Assembly (NCBI GenBank): GCA_023413645.1
Contig: JAEZPN010000069.1
Span: 1-13,151, forward strand
DNA: 13,151 bases
Direction of reading: 5' to 3'
Source of the DNA: Bacteroidota bacterium
Lineage (GTDB): Bacteria > Bacteroidota > Bacteroidia > Bacteroidales > Rikenellaceae
Part shown: positions 6,184-13,017 of the stretch, piece after piece
Numbering within the stretch: position 1 is the stretch's first letter
How the letters are laid out: the number at the start of each line of letters is the position of its first letter
Program-made: the position numbers and the translations under genes
The notes under the pieces: model-generated
Databases searched by the model: none
Told to the model about the DNA's origin: nothing
The model's input: only the letters and a program-made list of their open reading frames with translations

Positions 6184-7770
6184 ATGAAGTGTACTAAAAC
6201 GTGGCACCGTCTTGTTGCCGTAATCATATCCGTTATACTACTAAGCCTCGGATGGTTAGGTCTTAGTGGCCTCAGCCTCCTTGTAGCACTCATTCCACTT
6301 CTCATTATCAGCGAGAGTTATAGCGACTCACGCGGTGACTGGTGGCGCATGTGCGGTTGGGCGACACTCACCTTCCTCTTGTGGAGCCTATCGACAATTT
6401 GGTGGGTGTGGAATGCCGCCCCCATCGGCGTAATCGTCGCCAGCATCGTAGGTTCATTCTACAACCTCTGCGGCGTGATGATTTACCACTACACCTCGAA
6501 GCGTGCGAAACGCGCCTTGGCATACACACTCCTTGTAACCGTATGGCTCGCAACGGAGTGGGCATACAACTCTGCCGAGGTGATGACCTTCCCATGGTTG
6601 CTCCTTGGCCACGGCTTCTCGGAGGATATATGGGCGGTGCAGTGGTATGAGTACACCGGCATCTTTGGTGGCACACTCTGGGCACTATGCTCCAACATCG
6701 CGATATTTGAGTCTTTGCGCACACGTAAGCGCTCTAAGGTTCTCCTTGCAAGCGCCATTGTAATAATTCCAATAATCTTCTCATTATCATTATATTGGAG
6801 TTATGACACTTCCTCAAAGAGCGTGAAAATATCTGTCATCCAGCCCAATGTACCATGCTACGACGACGAGCGCATCGCAGCAAATATGGATGACCCCACA
6901 GCGACAATCGTGGAGTTGATGAACGAGGTGCCAGCAGAGTCAAAATTTGTGTTACTACCTGAGTCATCACTCGCCTATATCCCCTCGATTAGAACAGTCG
7001 ACGAAGGCTGCACAAACCTCTATGCCACACGCTTCGAACAGTTGCATGGCGCACAAAACAAGGATATGAAGCTTATCGCTGGTGCATCTACAGTGCGCTA
7101 CTACGGCAATGTGGCCGCAACCGAGACAGCACGAGAGAGCAACGGCGAATACTACGATCTCTATAACTCGGCGCTCCTCATCAACGGCGAGGGCAACGTG
7201 GAGCAGATATACCACAAACAGAAGCTCGTAATCGGCGTCGAGGCTATCCCCTTCCGCTCAATATTAAAGAACTATAACGTAGACCTCGGTGGTGTATCGG
7301 GTCAGTTGGGTTGGGGCGAGCAGCACATCGTCTTCGAAAATGGCGAGGCAAAGGTGGGCCCAGCGATATGCTACGAGGGCCTCTACGGCAACCACTTTGC
7401 GGGCTTTGCACGCGAGGGTGCCGAGGCCATGGCCGTGCTCTCGAACGACGGTTGGTGGGGCAACACCCCTGGTCACAGGCGCCTCTTTGACTTTTGCCGC
7501 CTACGCGCTATCGAGACTCGTCGCGCCATTGCGCGCAGTGCCAACACAGGCATCTCGGGCTTCATATCACCCCGTGGCGAGGTTATTGGAGAGCGCTTAG
7601 AGTGGGATGAGCGTGGCGTGCTCACGGCCGATATCGAGCTACGCAACGACGTGACATTCTACATGATGTATGGCGACTGGGTGGCACGCATAGCGACATA
7701 CATCGCTGCCATGGCGCTACTATACTACGTAGCATACCGTGCTAAGCGCCGCAATAAACTTGTTGATTAA
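6184..7770 (+). CDS. lnt: Apolipoprotein N-acyltransferase Lnt
   Basis: This 528-residue membrane enzyme adds the third acyl chain to the N-terminal cysteine of diacylated lipoproteins, using phospholipid as donor. Several hydrophobic segments (within about 9-207) are followed by a nitrilase-like periplasmic domain (about 213-490) and one final membrane segment (about 505-522). Catalytic residues by alignment to the known triad are Glu260 (LLPESS), Lys345 (YHKQKLV) and Cys396 (ICYEG). Glu353 corresponds to the extra essential Glu of the PFGE loop. Here that loop reads IGVEAIPF rather than the common PFGEYVP. The start at 6184 has no Shine-Dalgarno but an A/T-rich leader. folC follows 19 nt later on the same strand. 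Its products would include lipoproteins like those at 759-1805 and 11682-12287. Confidence 0.95.
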   Translation: MKCTKTWHRLVAVIISVILLSLGWLGLSGLSLLVALIPLLIISESYSDSRGDWWRMCGWATLTFLLWSLSTIWWVWNAAPIGVIVASIVGSFYNLCGVMIYHYTSKRAKRALAYTLLVTVWLATEWAYNSAEVMTFPWLLLGHGFSEDIWAVQWYEYTGIFGGTLWALCSNIAIFESLRTRKRSKVLLASAIVIIPIIFSLSLYWSYDTSSKSVKISVIQPNVPCYDDERIAANMDDPTATIVELMNEVPAESKFVLLPESSLAYIPSIRTVDEGCTNLYATRFEQLHGAQNKDMKLIAGASTVRYYGNVAATETARESNGEYYDLYNSALLINGEGNVEQIYHKQKLVIGVEAIPFRSILKNYNVDLGGVSGQLGWGEQHIVFENGEAKVGPAICYEGLYGNHFAGFAREGAEAMAVLSNDGWWGNTPGHRRLFDFCRLRAIETRRAIARSANTGISGFISPRGEVIGERLEWDERGVLTADIELRNDVTFYMMYGDWVARIATYIAAMALLYYVAYRAKRRNKLVD

Positions 7771-7789
7771 CCCCTAATTAGATATTAGT

Positions 7790-9079
7790 ATGAATTACTC
7801 ACAGACACTCGAATTTCTATTTACTTCTATGCCGTCGTTCCAACGCGTTGGTGGCGACGCTTACAAGCCAGGATTGGAGCGTATTGCCTCTTTCTGCCAA
7901 CATATTGGCAACCCTCAGCGCAACTACTACACTATCCACGTTGCGGGTACTAACGGAAAGGGCTCTGTATCACATATGCTTGCCTCAATACTCCGCGAGG
8001 CGGGCTACCGCACAGGTCTCTTCACCTCACCACACCTCACCGACTTCCGTGAGCGCATCCGCGTAGATGGCGAGATGATACCCAAGCAGAAGGTAGTAAA
8101 CTTCGTAGATAAGCACCACGATAAGATGAAGGAGCTCGACCTCTCATTCTTCGAGATGACAGCAGCCATGGCCTTCGACTACTTCGACCAGAGCGACGTC
8201 GAGGTTGCAGTTATCGAGACAGGCCTCGGTGGCCGCCTCGATGCTACGAACCTTATCACCCCCATCCTTAGCGTCGTGACCAACGTGAGCTTCGACCACA
8301 CTGAGTTCCTCGGCGAGACAATCGAGAAGATTGCAGCGGAGAAGGCGGGTATCATAAAGAAGAGTATCCCCGTTATCGTGGGTCAGCACTCTGAGGCCTA
8401 CGACAAGGTATTCGTTGAGCGTGCCGCAGAGCTTAACTCACGCGTCATCTTTGCGGAGGATGAGTGGCGTCTCAATGGAGTCGAGCACTTCGACGATGAT
8501 AACCAGCACTTTAGTCTAACACGCGTACGCGACGATAAGGGCTACGAGCTCGATATCGATCTGCTTGGCGACTACCAGCGCCACAACATCGTTACCGTAT
8601 GTGCCGCTGCCGACTACCTCGCTGAGCATACACCCCTCACAATCTCGCGCCGCGCATTCCGCGAGGGTCTCCAGGTTGCTGCAACCTCTACAGGTCTTGC
8701 CGGTCGCTGGCAGGTGCTCGCACGCGAGCCCTATACCGTATGTGACACTGGCCACAACGAGGATGGCATACGCTTCGTAGCTGAGCAGCTCAAAAACCTC
8801 GAGTGCGACCGTCTCTTTGCCGTCATGGGTTTTGCCCGCGAGAAGGAATTATCAAAAATTCTGGCTTTGCTGCCCGCAAAGGCTCACTATATCTTTACTC
8901 GTGCCAACATCGAGCGTGCTCGCGCAATCGAGGATATTGCAGCCGAGGCGACAAAGTTGGGTCTCGACTTCGAGACTGTAGCAAACGTCAAGGATGCCGT
9001 GGAGCGTGCACGTTGCTTGGCACAGCCCAACGATGCTATCTTCATCGGCGGCAGCAACTACGTGATTGCCGAGATATAA
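7790..9079 (+). CDS. folC: Bifunctional folylpolyglutamate/dihydrofolate synthase FolC
   Basis: This 429-residue cytoplasmic ligase couples glutamate to dihydropteroate and/or extends folate polyglutamate tails using ATP. The P-loop is GTNGKGS at 53-59. Other Mur-ligase-type motifs are FTSPHL (78-83), ETGLGGRLDATN (143-154), FDHTEFLG (168-175) and EKAGIIK (184-190). GDYQRHN (260-266), GLAGRWQ (302-308) and DTGHNEDG (319-326) mark the C-terminal Rossmann-like domain. Length is standard. It follows lnt by 19 nt without a separate promoter, so the two are probably one operon. Whether both activities are present cannot be told from sequence. Confidence 0.96.
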   Translation: MNYSQTLEFLFTSMPSFQRVGGDAYKPGLERIASFCQHIGNPQRNYYTIHVAGTNGKGSVSHMLASILREAGYRTGLFTSPHLTDFRERIRVDGEMIPKQKVVNFVDKHHDKMKELDLSFFEMTAAMAFDYFDQSDVEVAVIETGLGGRLDATNLITPILSVVTNVSFDHTEFLGETIEKIAAEKAGIIKKSIPVIVGQHSEAYDKVFVERAAELNSRVIFAEDEWRLNGVEHFDDDNQHFSLTRVRDDKGYELDIDLLGDYQRHNIVTVCAAADYLAEHTPLTISRRAFREGLQVAATSTGLAGRWQVLAREPYTVCDTGHNEDGIRFVAEQLKNLECDRLFAVMGFAREKELSKILALLPAKAHYIFTRANIERARAIEDIAAEATKLGLDFETVANVKDAVERARCLAQPNDAIFIGGSNYVIAEI

Positions 9080-9098
9080 ACTCCTATACAACACAACA

Positions 9099-9125
9099 AG
9101 AGGGTGCCCGAAAAGGACACCCTCT
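9099..9125. terminator. Shared terminator between folC and the convergent gene
   Basis: An inverted repeat of two 11-nt arms (9099-9109 and 9115-9125) has a 5-nt loop. In the plus transcript one inner pair is a C-A mismatch; in the minus transcript it is a G-U wobble, so the minus hairpin is continuous. It lies 19 nt after the folC stop and 14 nt after the stop of the minus-strand gene. Neither side has a strong T-run, so efficiency may be modest. Confidence 0.7.
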
Positions 9126-9139
9126 CATTATTTAACCGA

Positions 9140-9523
9140 CTACAAAGACAGCTCTATATTCTCGCCCGACCACTGGTTAACCTCTATCCTTTTGCGATAG
9201 GCCTGCTCGGTGCCATGCAACACCTCCACAACCATCTCAAAGGGCTTTGCCTCCGCAACATCTGTTGTCATGGGCAGCGTGTGAGGCATTACATATATAT
9301 ATAAGGTAAGCGCCGTAGCCTCCTGGGTGCGAAGTTCCACCCTACGATTGACGTTGTAGCCACGAGGTATCTCGCGTAGCTCGGCACCCACAGGGGCAAT
9401 CTCCGAGGAGTGCTTCAAGAATTCTAGCTCCTCGCCATCACGCAAAACGCTGCACATTACGACGATATTATAGCGCCAAAGCTCCGAAAAATCGCTGTCT
9501 AAAATTATGGTATAAGGTTGCAT
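9140..9523 (-). CDS. Unrecognised small protein, probably beta-rich
   Basis: I do not recognise this 127-residue protein. It has no signal peptide, membrane segment or metal-binding cysteine cluster (only Cys24), so it is probably cytoplasmic. Alternating hydrophobic stretches (about 4-9, 19-27, 71-79 and 96-102) suggest a mostly beta fold. The middle block VELRTQEATALTLYIYVMP looks like the conserved core. It is probably a real gene. It has its own promoter-like box (9553-9560), is followed by a hairpin (9099-9125), has an acidic/basic composition normal for a soluble protein, and fills the only gap between folC and yceD. I chose ATG at 9523; the in-frame GTG at 9526 directly before it is possible. 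It is divergent from yceD, but nothing links them in function. Confidence 0.72.
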   Translation of the reverse strand: MQPYTIILDSDFSELWRYNIVVMCSVLRDGEELEFLKHSSEIAPVGAELREIPRGYNVNRRVELRTQEATALTLYIYVMPHTLPMTTDVAEAKPFEMVVEVLHGTEQAYRKRIEVNQWSGENIELSL

Positions 9524-9552
9524 CACAAAAAAAATTACACGTTTTTCTGCTA

Positions 9553-9560
9553 CAAAAATA
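9553..9560 (-). promoter_or_regulatory. -7 box of the unrecognised gene
   Basis: TATTTTTG on the minus strand fits TAnnTTTG, about 30 nt upstream of the ATG at 9523. No good TTTG occurs at the -33 spacing, which would fall inside the divergent yceD promoter. Confidence 0.5.
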
Positions 9561-9567
9561 GTAATAA

Positions 9568-9599
9568 TTTGCAGATTTTAGTTTTTTGTAGTAAATTTG
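9568..9599 (+). promoter_or_regulatory. Promoter of yceD-rpmF(-plsX)
   Basis: TTTG (9568-9571), a 20-bp spacer, then TAAATTTG (9592-9599): an exact match to the Bacteroidota consensus. Transcription should begin near 9606, only about 12 nt before the yceD ATG at 9618. This rules out the in-frame upstream start at 9597, which lies inside the -7 box. Confidence 0.8.
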
Positions 9600-9617
9600 C
9601 AGACTATTTGTGCTGAA

Positions 9618-10178
9618 ATGGAGCAAATTGGACTTTATACAATAGCCTTCAAGGGGCTTAAGAATGGTGAGCACACCTTTGATTTTCAGGTAGATAACAA
9701 GCTTTTCGAGGCGTTTGAGACCGAGGAGATCAAGGGCGGTGATTGCAATGTGCGTGCGAACCTCGTGCGCAGCGAGTCGATGTTGGAGCTAAACATCACC
9801 ATCGAGGGTGAGGTAATTTGCGAGTGCGACCGCTGTCTTGAGGATTGCCCAATTGCTATTGACTATGAGGGAGACCTCGTTGTTAAGTTCTCGGATGAAA
9901 CCGACTACTACGATGGCGATGTGATGTGGATATCGCCCGCCGACGATGTTGTTGACCTCACACAGTACATCTACGAGAGCATCGTACTCTCGCTACCCTA
10001 CAGTCGTGTGCACGAGGAGGGCGAGTGTAACCCCGAGATGCTTGCTTCGTTCACCGAGATTTCGGAGGAGGAGCTCGAGGCACTCGAGGCTAAGGCCGAG
10101 GAGAGCGATGTTGTGGGTCTTGACGACTACAACAAGTCGGTACTCGAGGCGCTCAAAAGTCAGATGCAGGAGAAATAG
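9618..10178 (+). CDS. yceD: YceD/DUF177-family 23S rRNA accumulation protein
   Basis: This 186-residue protein belongs to the DUF177/YceD family, which is needed for normal 23S rRNA and 50S accumulation and is typically encoded directly before rpmF. The cysteine-rich core CECDRCLEDC (Cys68, 70, 73, 77) contains the family's CDRCL signature between two beta-rich halves, and the C-terminal third is strongly acidic (about 133-168). I start at ATG 9618 because the predicted transcription start is near 9606. rpmF follows 86 nt downstream, and the conserved neighbourhood strengthens the call. The molecular mechanism of the family is not settled. Confidence 0.92.
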   Translation: MEQIGLYTIAFKGLKNGEHTFDFQVDNKLFEAFETEEIKGGDCNVRANLVRSESMLELNITIEGEVICECDRCLEDCPIAIDYEGDLVVKFSDETDYYDGDVMWISPADDVVDLTQYIYESIVLSLPYSRVHEEGECNPEMLASFTEISEEELEALEAKAEESDVVGLDDYNKSVLEALKSQMQEK

Positions 10179-10197
10179 TAATAAATGGGTTCGAGTG

Positions 10198-10221
10198 GCG
10201 GCTTATCCGTCGGGTTGCTGC
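10198..10221 (+). promoter_or_regulatory. Weak two-part hairpin between yceD and rpmF
   Basis: GCGGC and GCTGC can pair (5 bp, one G-U) around a smaller ATCC/GGGT stem with a 3-nt loop. It lies in the 86-nt gap, about 43 nt before the rpmF ATG. It could be a processing site or part of a ribosomal-protein leader, but the pairing is short and may be chance. Confidence 0.22.
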
Positions 10222-10264
10222 GAGAACAAAAAGAAACATAAATACTTAAAAATTATATTGTAAA

Positions 10265-10450
10265 ATGGCACATCCTAAACACAAAGTCTCTTCAACACGT
10301 CGAGACAAGAGAAGAACTCACTACAAGGCTGTTGTTCCTACTGTAGTAAACTGCTCAAACTGCGGTTCAGCAGTACTCTACCACCGCGTATGCCCCGAGT
10401 GCGGCTTCTACCGCGGTAAGCTCGCTATCGAGAAGAAGGTTGCTGAGTAG
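10265..10450 (+). CDS. rpmF: 50S ribosomal protein L32
   Basis: This 61-residue basic protein is ribosomal protein L32, a component of the large subunit. The N-terminus MAHPKHKVSSTRRDKRR is the standard L32 start. The zinc ribbon is intact with Cys30, Cys33 (CSNC), Cys43 and Cys46 (CPEC), so this is the zinc-binding form rather than a zinc-independent paralogue. The order yceD-rpmF-plsX is conserved across many bacteria and links ribosome supply with lipid synthesis. A hairpin with a T-run follows 14 nt after the stop. Confidence 0.98.
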   Translation: MAHPKHKVSSTRRDKRRTHYKAVVPTVVNCSNCGSAVLYHRVCPECGFYRGKLAIEKKVAE

Positions 10451-10464
10451 TCTTCAAAGTTCAC

Positions 10465-10501
10465 AAAGAGCACACCGCGAAAGTGGTAGTGCTCTTTTTT
10501 T
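10465..10501 (+). terminator. Terminator or attenuator between rpmF and plsX
   Basis: AAAGAGCAC (10465-10473) pairs with GTGCTCTTT (10489-10497). Inside it CCGC/GTGG forms a further 4 bp closed by a GAAA tetraloop, and a T-run follows. It is a textbook intrinsic terminator. Since plsX 74 nt downstream has no recognisable promoter, it probably trims rather than fully blocks transcription into plsX. Confidence 0.88.
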
Positions 10502-10505
10502 ATAC

Positions 10506-10531
10506 GAACTTGTACGACACCATGCAAGTTC
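10506..10531 (+). promoter_or_regulatory. Dyad in the plsX leader (GAACTTG/CAAGTTC)
   Basis: GAACTTG (10506-10512) and CAAGTTC (10525-10531) are a perfect 7-bp inverted repeat around a 12-nt centre. It starts right after the T-run of the rpmF terminator. It could be an operator or an RNA hairpin. No T-run follows it. Confidence 0.4.
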
Positions 10532-10539
10532 TGTCAAAC

Positions 10540-10559
10540 TGGGACGGTCATATGTCCCA
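10540..10559 (+). promoter_or_regulatory. Second dyad in the plsX leader (TGGGAC/GTCCCA)
   Basis: TGGGAC (10540-10545) and GTCCCA (10554-10559) form a 6-bp stem with an 8-nt loop, ending 15 nt before the plsX ATG. In RNA it would sit at the edge of the ribosome-binding region and could affect initiation. Confidence 0.4.
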
Positions 10560-10574
10560 CAACACTAAACAATT

Positions 10575-11621
10575 ATGATTAGAATCGGTATCGACGCCAT
10601 GGGCGGTGACTTCGCACCCGAGGTTGCCATCGAGGGCGCTGTTATGTCTCTTAAGTTGCTCAACAAGGATAGCCGCATCGTACTCTATGGTGACGAGAAG
10701 CGCATCCGCGAGCTCATCAAGAAGCATGGCGCAAACGAGAGCAGCTTCGACATCGTGGCTACAACACAGGTTATCGAGATGGGTGACCACCCCGCAAAAG
10801 CCTTTATCTCTAAGCGTGACTCGAGCATCACTCGCGGCTTCAACGACCTCGCAGAGGGCAAGATTGACGGCTTTGCAAGTGCTGGCTCAACAGGCGCAAT
10901 GATGGTTGGCTCAATGCAGGTCATCAAGCCTATCGAGGGTGTTATTCGCCCCGTACTCGCAACCCTCATCCCCACAGTATCTGCCGAGAAGGGCATCCAG
11001 CGCGCCGTACTTATGGACGTAGGTCTCAACGTAGATGCTAAGCCCGAGGTATTGGCACAGTATGGTTTGCTTGGCTCTATCTATGCTAAGTCGGCACTCA
11101 ACATGGAGAATCCCCGTGTTGCACTGCTCAACATCGGCGAGGAGGAGGGCAAGGGTAATGCCCAGGCTAAGGCTACATATGACCTTATGAAGGAGGACAA
11201 GCGCTACAACTTCGTGGGCAACGTCGAGGCATCGTACATCTTCACAGGTAAGATTGGCGATGTAGTAGTTGCAGATGCCTTCGTGGGCAATAGCCTTCTT
11301 AAGATGGCTGAGGCTCTCTACCGCATCAACTTCCGCCTCGGTGGTGGCAAGCCACGCTTCAAACTCATGTTCCGTTGGTTGCTTGGTCGCATCATCCCCA
11401 AGCTCTATTGGCAGTACGACTTCTGGGATAGCATGAATGCCGAGAGCGTTGGTGGTCTTCAGGTTATGGGTATCAATGCCCCCGTTATGATTGGCCACGG
11501 CAGCTCTTCAGCACGTGCAATCTGCAGCATGATCCTCTCTATGGAGCGCGACATCAAGAGTAACTTCCCCGCGAAGTTGCGCGAGGCACTCAAGGAGACT
11601 CAGACAAACACCGAAGCATAA
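10575..11621 (+). CDS. plsX: Phosphate acyltransferase PlsX
   Basis: This 348-residue enzyme converts acyl-ACP plus phosphate to acyl-phosphate, the donor for PlsY in phospholipid synthesis; it acts at the inner face of the membrane. Family motifs are DAMGGDFAP (7-15), SAGSTGA (102-108), LLNIGEEEGKGN (184-195), FVGN (236-239) and GHGSSSA (307-313). Length is normal. It lies in the common yceD-rpmF-plsX order, 124 nt after rpmF behind a terminator-like hairpin and two dyads. The usual next gene, fabH, is not here: a terminator and an unrelated lipoprotein gene follow. I find no TAnnTTTG box in the leader, so expression may depend on read-through or a non-consensus promoter. Confidence 0.96.
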   Translation: MIRIGIDAMGGDFAPEVAIEGAVMSLKLLNKDSRIVLYGDEKRIRELIKKHGANESSFDIVATTQVIEMGDHPAKAFISKRDSSITRGFNDLAEGKIDGFASAGSTGAMMVGSMQVIKPIEGVIRPVLATLIPTVSAEKGIQRAVLMDVGLNVDAKPEVLAQYGLLGSIYAKSALNMENPRVALLNIGEEEGKGNAQAKATYDLMKEDKRYNFVGNVEASYIFTGKIGDVVVADAFVGNSLLKMAEALYRINFRLGGGKPRFKLMFRWLLGRIIPKLYWQYDFWDSMNAESVGGLQVMGINAPVMIGHGSSSARAICSMILSMERDIKSNFPAKLREALKETQTNTEA

Positions 11622-11632
11622 TTTCGAACATA

Positions 11633-11666
11633 GAAAGACTATTGCCCTCGGGTGATAGTCTTTTTT
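11633..11666 (+). terminator. Terminator after plsX
   Basis: AAAGACTAT (11634-11642) pairs with ATAGTCTTT (11655-11663), with additional GCC/GGT pairing inside, followed by a T-run to 11666. It lies 12 nt after the plsX stop. The lipoprotein ATG is 15 nt further on, so its leader would overlap the end of this element. Confidence 0.88.
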
Positions 11667-11681
11667 CTAAATGTTGTAACA

Positions 11682-12287
11682 ATGAAAATCAAGAACTTAT
11701 TTATGATGCTCCTCGCCCTTATGCTTGTAGCTACGGCGTGTGAGAATACCACTGACACTCCACAAACTCCCGATAACACCGAGGAGCCCGAGACTCCAAA
11801 CGAGGACGAGAATAAGGATGACGAGGGTAGTAAGGAGGATGAGGATAACAAGAACGAGGAGGATAACTCGTGGATTGAAAATCCTACACCTATGCCCGAG
11901 GCAACATACGTGCTTAATGATCGCATTGCGGTATCAAGCATGGTCACTGTCGCTGACGGCATGCGTAACGATTACATGACCTTCTACCAGGAGAGCACAG
12001 GTTATGCTGTCTATTTCGACATCTACACCGCTGATAGTAACACTATGCTTCCTACAGGCAGATACATCCTATCGAACGAGCAGATGAACACCGTATATTG
12101 GGAGTGGAGCTACTTCACGCCCTACACCAATAGCGACCTCTACCGCTTTACTGAAGGCTGGCTCGAGGTAATTGCCGATGGTGAGCACTCATCGGGCTAC
12201 CCCTATCACAAGATTCGCGGTTACTTCGTAATGGAGAGCGAGGATAGCATATCTGTTGAGTGGGAGGGCACGATTGCAGATAAGTAG
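11682..12287 (+). CDS. Unrecognised lipoprotein with acidic linker
   Basis: I do not recognise this 201-residue protein. It begins with a lipoprotein signal peptide (MKIKNLFMMLLALMLVATAC, lipidated Cys20). Next comes a low-complexity linker rich in Asp, Glu, Pro, Thr, Asn and Lys (about 21-62), then a domain of about 135 residues rich in Tyr, Trp, Thr and Ser that looks all-beta. Acidic residues near the lipidated cysteine resemble the export signals that send Bacteroidota lipoproteins to the cell surface, but there is no exact match. I start at ATG 11682; the in-frame GTG at 11652 lies inside the plsX terminator. No promoter box is evident, and the nearest terminator is the shared one at 12306. 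A surface-exposed role is inferred from architecture only. Confidence 0.82.
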   Translation: MKIKNLFMMLLALMLVATACENTTDTPQTPDNTEEPETPNEDENKDDEGSKEDEDNKNEEDNSWIENPTPMPEATYVLNDRIAVSSMVTVADGMRNDYMTFYQESTGYAVYFDIYTADSNTMLPTGRYILSNEQMNTVYWEWSYFTPYTNSDLYRFTEGWLEVIADGEHSSGYPYHKIRGYFVMESEDSISVEWEGTIADK

Positions 12288-12305
12288 GTCTCTCGCAACA
12301 TAAAT

Positions 12306-12333
12306 AAGCGTAGTAGTTCGCACTACTACGCTT
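12306..12333. terminator. Bidirectional terminator, lipoprotein gene / response regulator
   Basis: A 12-bp perfect stem (12306-12317 with 12322-12333) has a 4-nt TCGC loop and T-rich flanks in both directions. It lies 18 nt after the lipoprotein stop on the plus strand and directly abuts the response regulator stop codon (12334-12336) on the minus strand. Confidence 0.88.
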
Positions 12334-13017
12334 TTATTTTACTATGAGGCGATAACCTACGCCACGCAGCGACTGTATCTCTACGCGCGGGTCATCTTCG
12401 AGGTAGCCACGCAAGCGCGAGATAAAGACATTCAACGAGCGGAGGTTATAGTAGCTGTCATCGCCCCATATCTCCTTTAGTAGTCCCTCCGAGGCTACCA
12501 CCTCGCCAGCACGTGCCGCAAGCATTGAGAGCACTGCCGACTCGCGCGCCGTAAGGCGGTGAGTAGTACCGTTGTGTGTGAGTGTCCAGAGGCTGCTATC
12601 GAGGCGGTACTCGCCTATGGTAACTATACCCGATGCCTCTACCTCCGCAGGGTGACGTGCCAGGAGTGCCGCAACACGTGCAAGCAACTCATTAATTGCA
12701 AATGGCTTACGCAGGTAGTCGTTACCACCACACTTAAAGCCCTCGCACACATCCTCTACCCCACTACGCGCCGATAGGAACAACACCTCGCATGCCCTAT
12801 TGGTCTTGCGTATCTCGCGCACCATGGTCATACCATCCATATCGGGCATCATAACATCTGCAACAATAAGGTCGGGGTGCACGCGCTGAAACTCCGCGAG
12901 GCCCTCCACACCATTTACCGCAGTATAGACCTCGTAGCCCGCACCACGCAGTGCATCGCCGAGAATACGGATAAGTACCGCCTCATCCTCAACCACAAGA
13001 ATACGTTTACTTGCCAT
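12334..13017 (-). CDS. OmpR/PhoB-family response regulator
   Basis: This 227-residue two-component transcription factor has a receiver domain at 1-120. The acidic pocket is Glu10-Asp11, the phospho-acceptor Asp54 (IVADVMMPDMDG), the switch Ser82 (LSAR) and the conserved Lys104 (RKPF). The second half (about 128-227) is a winged-helix DNA-binding domain with the usual closing LRGVGYRL. The whole resembles the RprY-type regulators of Bacteroides, but I would not give a symbol. Its ATG overlaps the end of the upstream histidine kinase frame by 11 nt, so the two are translationally coupled partners. The DNA targets and stimulus are unknown. The convergent lipoprotein gene is a neighbour, not a shown target. 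Confidence 0.95.
   Translation of the reverse strand: MASKRILVVEDEAVLIRILGDALRGAGYEVYTAVNGVEGLAEFQRVHPDLIVADVMMPDMDGMTMVREIRKTNRACEVLFLSARSGVEDVCEGFKCGGNDYLRKPFAINELLARVAALLARHPAEVEASGIVTIGEYRLDSSLWTLTHNGTTHRLTARESAVLSMLAARAGEVVASEGLLKEIWGDDSYYNLRSLNVFISRLRGYLEDDPRVEIQSLRGVGYRLIVK

Noticed and set aside
6038..6184. Upstream in-frame extension of the patatin-like gene by 49 codons
   Set aside because: It runs through the divergent promoter region up to the lnt start codon and adds sequence unlike patatins; ATG 6037 lies just behind a -7 box.
10911..11498. 195-codon open frame on the minus strand opposite plsX
   Set aside because: It is fully antisense to plsX with no ribosome site, promoter or family resemblance.
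11652..11681. Upstream GTG start of the lipoprotein gene
   Set aside because: It lies within the plsX terminator stem and would place ten residues before a normal lipoprotein signal peptide.
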